A stretch of 64,000 nt of DNA, from the NCBI GenBank assembly GCA_008501765.1, contig QQUE01000004.1, positions 276,562 through 340,561 of the forward strand, in the 5' to 3' direction. Below are positions 62,173 through 64,000 of this stretch, one piece after another (the stretch's first letter is position 1; every line of letters begins with the position of its first letter). Source of the stretch: Calditrichota bacterium (GTDB lineage Bacteria; Zhuqueibacterota; Zhuqueibacteria; Zhuqueibacterales; Geothermadaptataceae). The position numbers and the translations under genes were made by a program. Below the pieces are notes generated by a model that worked only from the letters and a program-made list of their open reading frames with translations, searched no databases and was not told the origin of the DNA.

Positions 62173-62315
62173 GATATATCCTCATTTACAGTTAATTAGA
62201 ATCATTATTTAATTCATTCCAGATTCTGTGTTAATTCACTAATCGAGTTCAGATGATTCACCAATCGTGTGAAACAGATTGAGCCTAAAATTACTATAAA
62301 CACAGAATTTTGGAT

Positions 62316-63010
62316 TCATGTTAGTGCCATTATTTTCTGATTTTTACTGGCTGTTGTTTTGAGAAAATACGGATCAGATGACAGGTCTTTTTAGGGCAGC
62401 AAGATCGTATGTTCACCTTTCTACAGTCTTTGTCCATCATAATCTGAATATACATCCCGAGTACATCGTAAAGTACCATTTTTACTTTCATTTTTCACGG
62501 CAAGTAGAGTGGTATCGTCGTTTCATCACGGAACGGATTGGGATAGTTTTGCCCTAGGTAAATTTCGTTTGTTGTTGCTGTTTTTTTCTGCAGGCAAATC
62601 CGTGTAACCCTTTGTTTACTGTTATTGTTTTTTCACGGTTTAATGTCAAATTCTTGGCTTAGCAACTCAGGAGTGTTAATGAAAAAATTAAGTTTATCAC
62701 TTTTCTTCTCCGTATGCAGCAATTGTAAGGTAAGCTGGATTTGAGCATTGATTGTGTTTTTTATTAGGTATTTGTCGTTATCAGCCGCAACCAGGCTTTT
62801 ATTACCAAAACGAGCATTCAATTTTGTATCGGGGGCCAAGGGTTGTAGCAGGCCAAAGGTAATAAGTTGCTCTGTTGGGGGCAGGTAAAGGATTCTTTGT
62901 GGGCCTTTATTGTCTGTGAGTAGGAGTTGCCGCCAGGAAAAGTCTGATTGTAGTGCAGCATACAGGTTTTGAAGCAACAAAAAACAAAGAGATCAAAAGG
63001 AGTTCTTCAT
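62316..63010 (-). pseudogene. decayed secreted protein with sorting domain (three in-frame TGA, one frameshift)
   Basis: Read from the ATG at 63010, the frame gives a signal-like MKNSF*SLCFLLLQNLYA, a body (QSDFSWRQLLLTDNKG... to ELLSQEFDIKP) and then a sorting domain (IYLGQNYPNPFRDETTIPLYLP, MKVKMVLYDVLGMY). TGA codons interrupt it at 62993-62995, 62633-62635 and 62495-62497. A frameshift near 62415 is needed to read the last part (GEHTILLP, KDLSS, YFLKTTASKNQKIM), which also holds a TAA. The parts are in the right order, so this is one degenerate gene. Other genes here use TGA as a stop, so recoding is unlikely. Confidence 0.75.
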
Positions 63011-63671
63011 AGGATTAGGTTCCGAAAATTAGTCTGAGTTCGCTACAATATTTTAGCTGGAGTACCAGATAACCAGATTATTGGATAAATGAAGTACTGG
63101 ATTTCAGAGATCCTATACCAGATCACTATAGTGTTTTTTTATCCCGGGCCCCAATAATCCTATATTTTTTCACTTCTTTTCCCTTGGCGCATTACTAAAA
63201 AAATTTGTATAAACTATCTCTGAGCAGTGCAGGGGATGATTTCTACATTATCCCTGGAAGACAAATCTTTGAAGAGTGGGTTGAGTGTTTATAGATTGAA
63301 AGAAATTGAACAAATGTCTTTGTTGTGCTTAACTGGCCCGCTTTCATAATTTCCACCTTCACCCTGAATCATCGAATTAATTATCCTGACTATTCAGGCA
63401 CCTTTAATTTTATGGAGCAAGACAAGATTGTAGATTTATATTCTTAATTTCCTCATACGACTGATCTAGCTTAGTTATTTTCAAAAATCTAATCTCAAAA
63501 TTCGATATTAATCTGCCCGTCTATAAGTAAGAGTCCATAAGATCAAGAATTCCATAAAAAATATTAAAAAAATTCGTCCTAATTTTCTTGCAATTATCAC
63601 ACTAATCTATTTTTATTAATGCTAGCTCGGTGAATAGTATTATAATTTCAAGTAATAAAATGGGAGGGGTG
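63011..63671. other. intergenic region with no recognised feature
   Basis: About 660 bp of AT-rich sequence between the decayed gene and the IS-proximal small ORF. I see no convincing gene, repeat or terminator. Confidence 0.35.
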
Positions 63672-63887
63672 ATGCCATTCGACCTGGTATCTAAGGAGAA
63701 ATATGATCATGTTCACAATCACAGACGAGCCACTATCAGCGGTGCAATTCAAGAAGAAATTATATTTCACTCATTCAAATCCATAAAAAATATATGCAGC
63801 TATTATTTTAAACACCTGGAAGACAATGAGGATGCTGTAATGGATATAATTCTTATCATCCTAAATTCATATTTGATCTTGCAATAG
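63672..63887 (+). CDS. short hypothetical ORF next to the IS element
   Basis: A 71-codon frame from the ATG at 63672, which has GGGAGGGG a few bases upstream. The product (MPFDLVSKEKYDHVHNHRR... ending IILIILNSYLILQ) has a His-rich start and a hydrophobic C-terminus. No family recognised. It may be a fragment of a larger gene cut by the neighbouring insertion sequence. Existence as a gene is uncertain. Confidence 0.3.
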   Translation: MPFDLVSKEKYDHVHNHRRATISGAIQEEIIFHSFKSIKNICSYYFKHLEDNEDAVMDIILIILNSYLILQ

Positions 63888-63909
63888 AAAAACGGACTAT
63901 TAGTTAAGT

Positions 63910-64000
63910 TATGCAGCGATTTTTTGTTTTGCGAATTCAATAGGACTCATATAACCCAGTGAAGAATGCAATCTTTCACGATTATAGAAGACTTCAATGT
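63910..64000 (-). CDS. IS3-family transposase (OrfB), C-terminal part, runs off the window
   Basis: The minus strand encodes IEVFYNRERLHSSLGYMSP followed by IEFAKQKIAA and a TAA at 63910-63912. YNRxRxHSxLGYxSPxxF is the characteristic C-terminal signature of IS3-family DDE transposases (rve integrase core). The rest of the element lies beyond the right end. The exact IS terminus was not found between here and 63888. Confidence 0.88.

Noticed and set aside
62316..63010. TGA recoded as tryptophan or selenocysteine in the decayed gene
   Set aside because: Several intact neighbouring genes (pepP, OLD-like ATPase) terminate with TGA, prfB is present, and the gene also has a frameshift and a TAA.
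63301..63440. Possible second sorting-domain fragment near the IS end
   Set aside because: A short GxGGN-like match on the minus strand could not be extended to LYD/NYPNPF motifs, so it is probably chance.

Overview
The window looks like a chromosomal segment of a Gram-negative bacterium of the FCB group (Calditrichota, KSB1, Ignavibacteria or a relative). This is inferred from gene content, not from a marker-gene search. Supporting signs are TonB-dependent receptor/DUF4249 and lipoprotein-export genes, several secreted proteins ending in the C-terminal sorting domain built around 'NYPNPFNP' and a final '(K)M.LLR', the McsA-McsB-ClpC module, and many dispersed palindromic repeats in the gaps. 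Base composition is moderate and gaps are AT-rich. No rRNA, tRNA or CRISPR array was seen.

Layout. 0-2.7 kb: four small minus-strand envelope or hypothetical genes. 3.2-7 kb: a TonB-dependent receptor and a DUF4249 lipoprotein separated by three tandem copies of a ~160-bp palindromic repeat. 7.0-9.4 kb: a compact type II restriction-modification unit whose nuclease carries an N-terminal XRE/controller-like domain, preceded by a C-box-like operator and followed by a D12-class methyltransferase. 9.9-15.7 kb: a complete pyruvate dehydrogenase complex (aceE, aceF, lpdA). 16-17.9 kb: a fused homoaconitase/aconitase-family enzyme. 18.2-21.5 kb: an S9 peptidase and a Tat-type aldo/keto reductase. 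21.8-25.4 kb: a zinc/manganese-type ABC uptake operon (small His-rich protein, outer-membrane barrel, ZnuA-like, ZnuB-like) with no ATPase gene. 26-41 kb: a surface/secretome island with a four-repeat protein, a lipoprotein beta-carbonic anhydrase, an OmpA-like barrel, a HEAT-repeat lipoprotein, a 14-repeat propeller protein, an 1831-aa adhesin-like protein and a lipoprotein.

41-47.5 kb (minus): a tightly coupled catabolic cluster with Xaa-Pro peptidase, trans-3-hydroxy-L-proline dehydratase (Cys/Thr signature), ketimine reductase, P1-family peptidase and gamma-carbonic anhydrase, headed by a truncated OLD-like ATPase. It is consistent with use of proline- and hydroxyproline-containing peptides. 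47.9-58.9 kb (minus): a housekeeping block, prfB (with programmed +1 frameshift), alr, lysS, then lolC-lolD-mcsA-mcsB-clpC. 59-64 kb: further sorting-domain proteins, an orphan sorting-domain tail, a decayed secreted-protein gene and the end of an IS3-family transposase at the right edge.

The most notable non-gene finding is a family of three MITE-like elements (173-209 bp) at 17968-18140, 27924-28132 and 57468-57671. They share imperfect terminal inverted repeats (ACCCGTTGTGCAAAA-like) and each is flanked by a target duplication of about 8 bp. A second is a near-identical 35-bp element upstream of two exported-protein genes (25551-25585 and 28278-28312).
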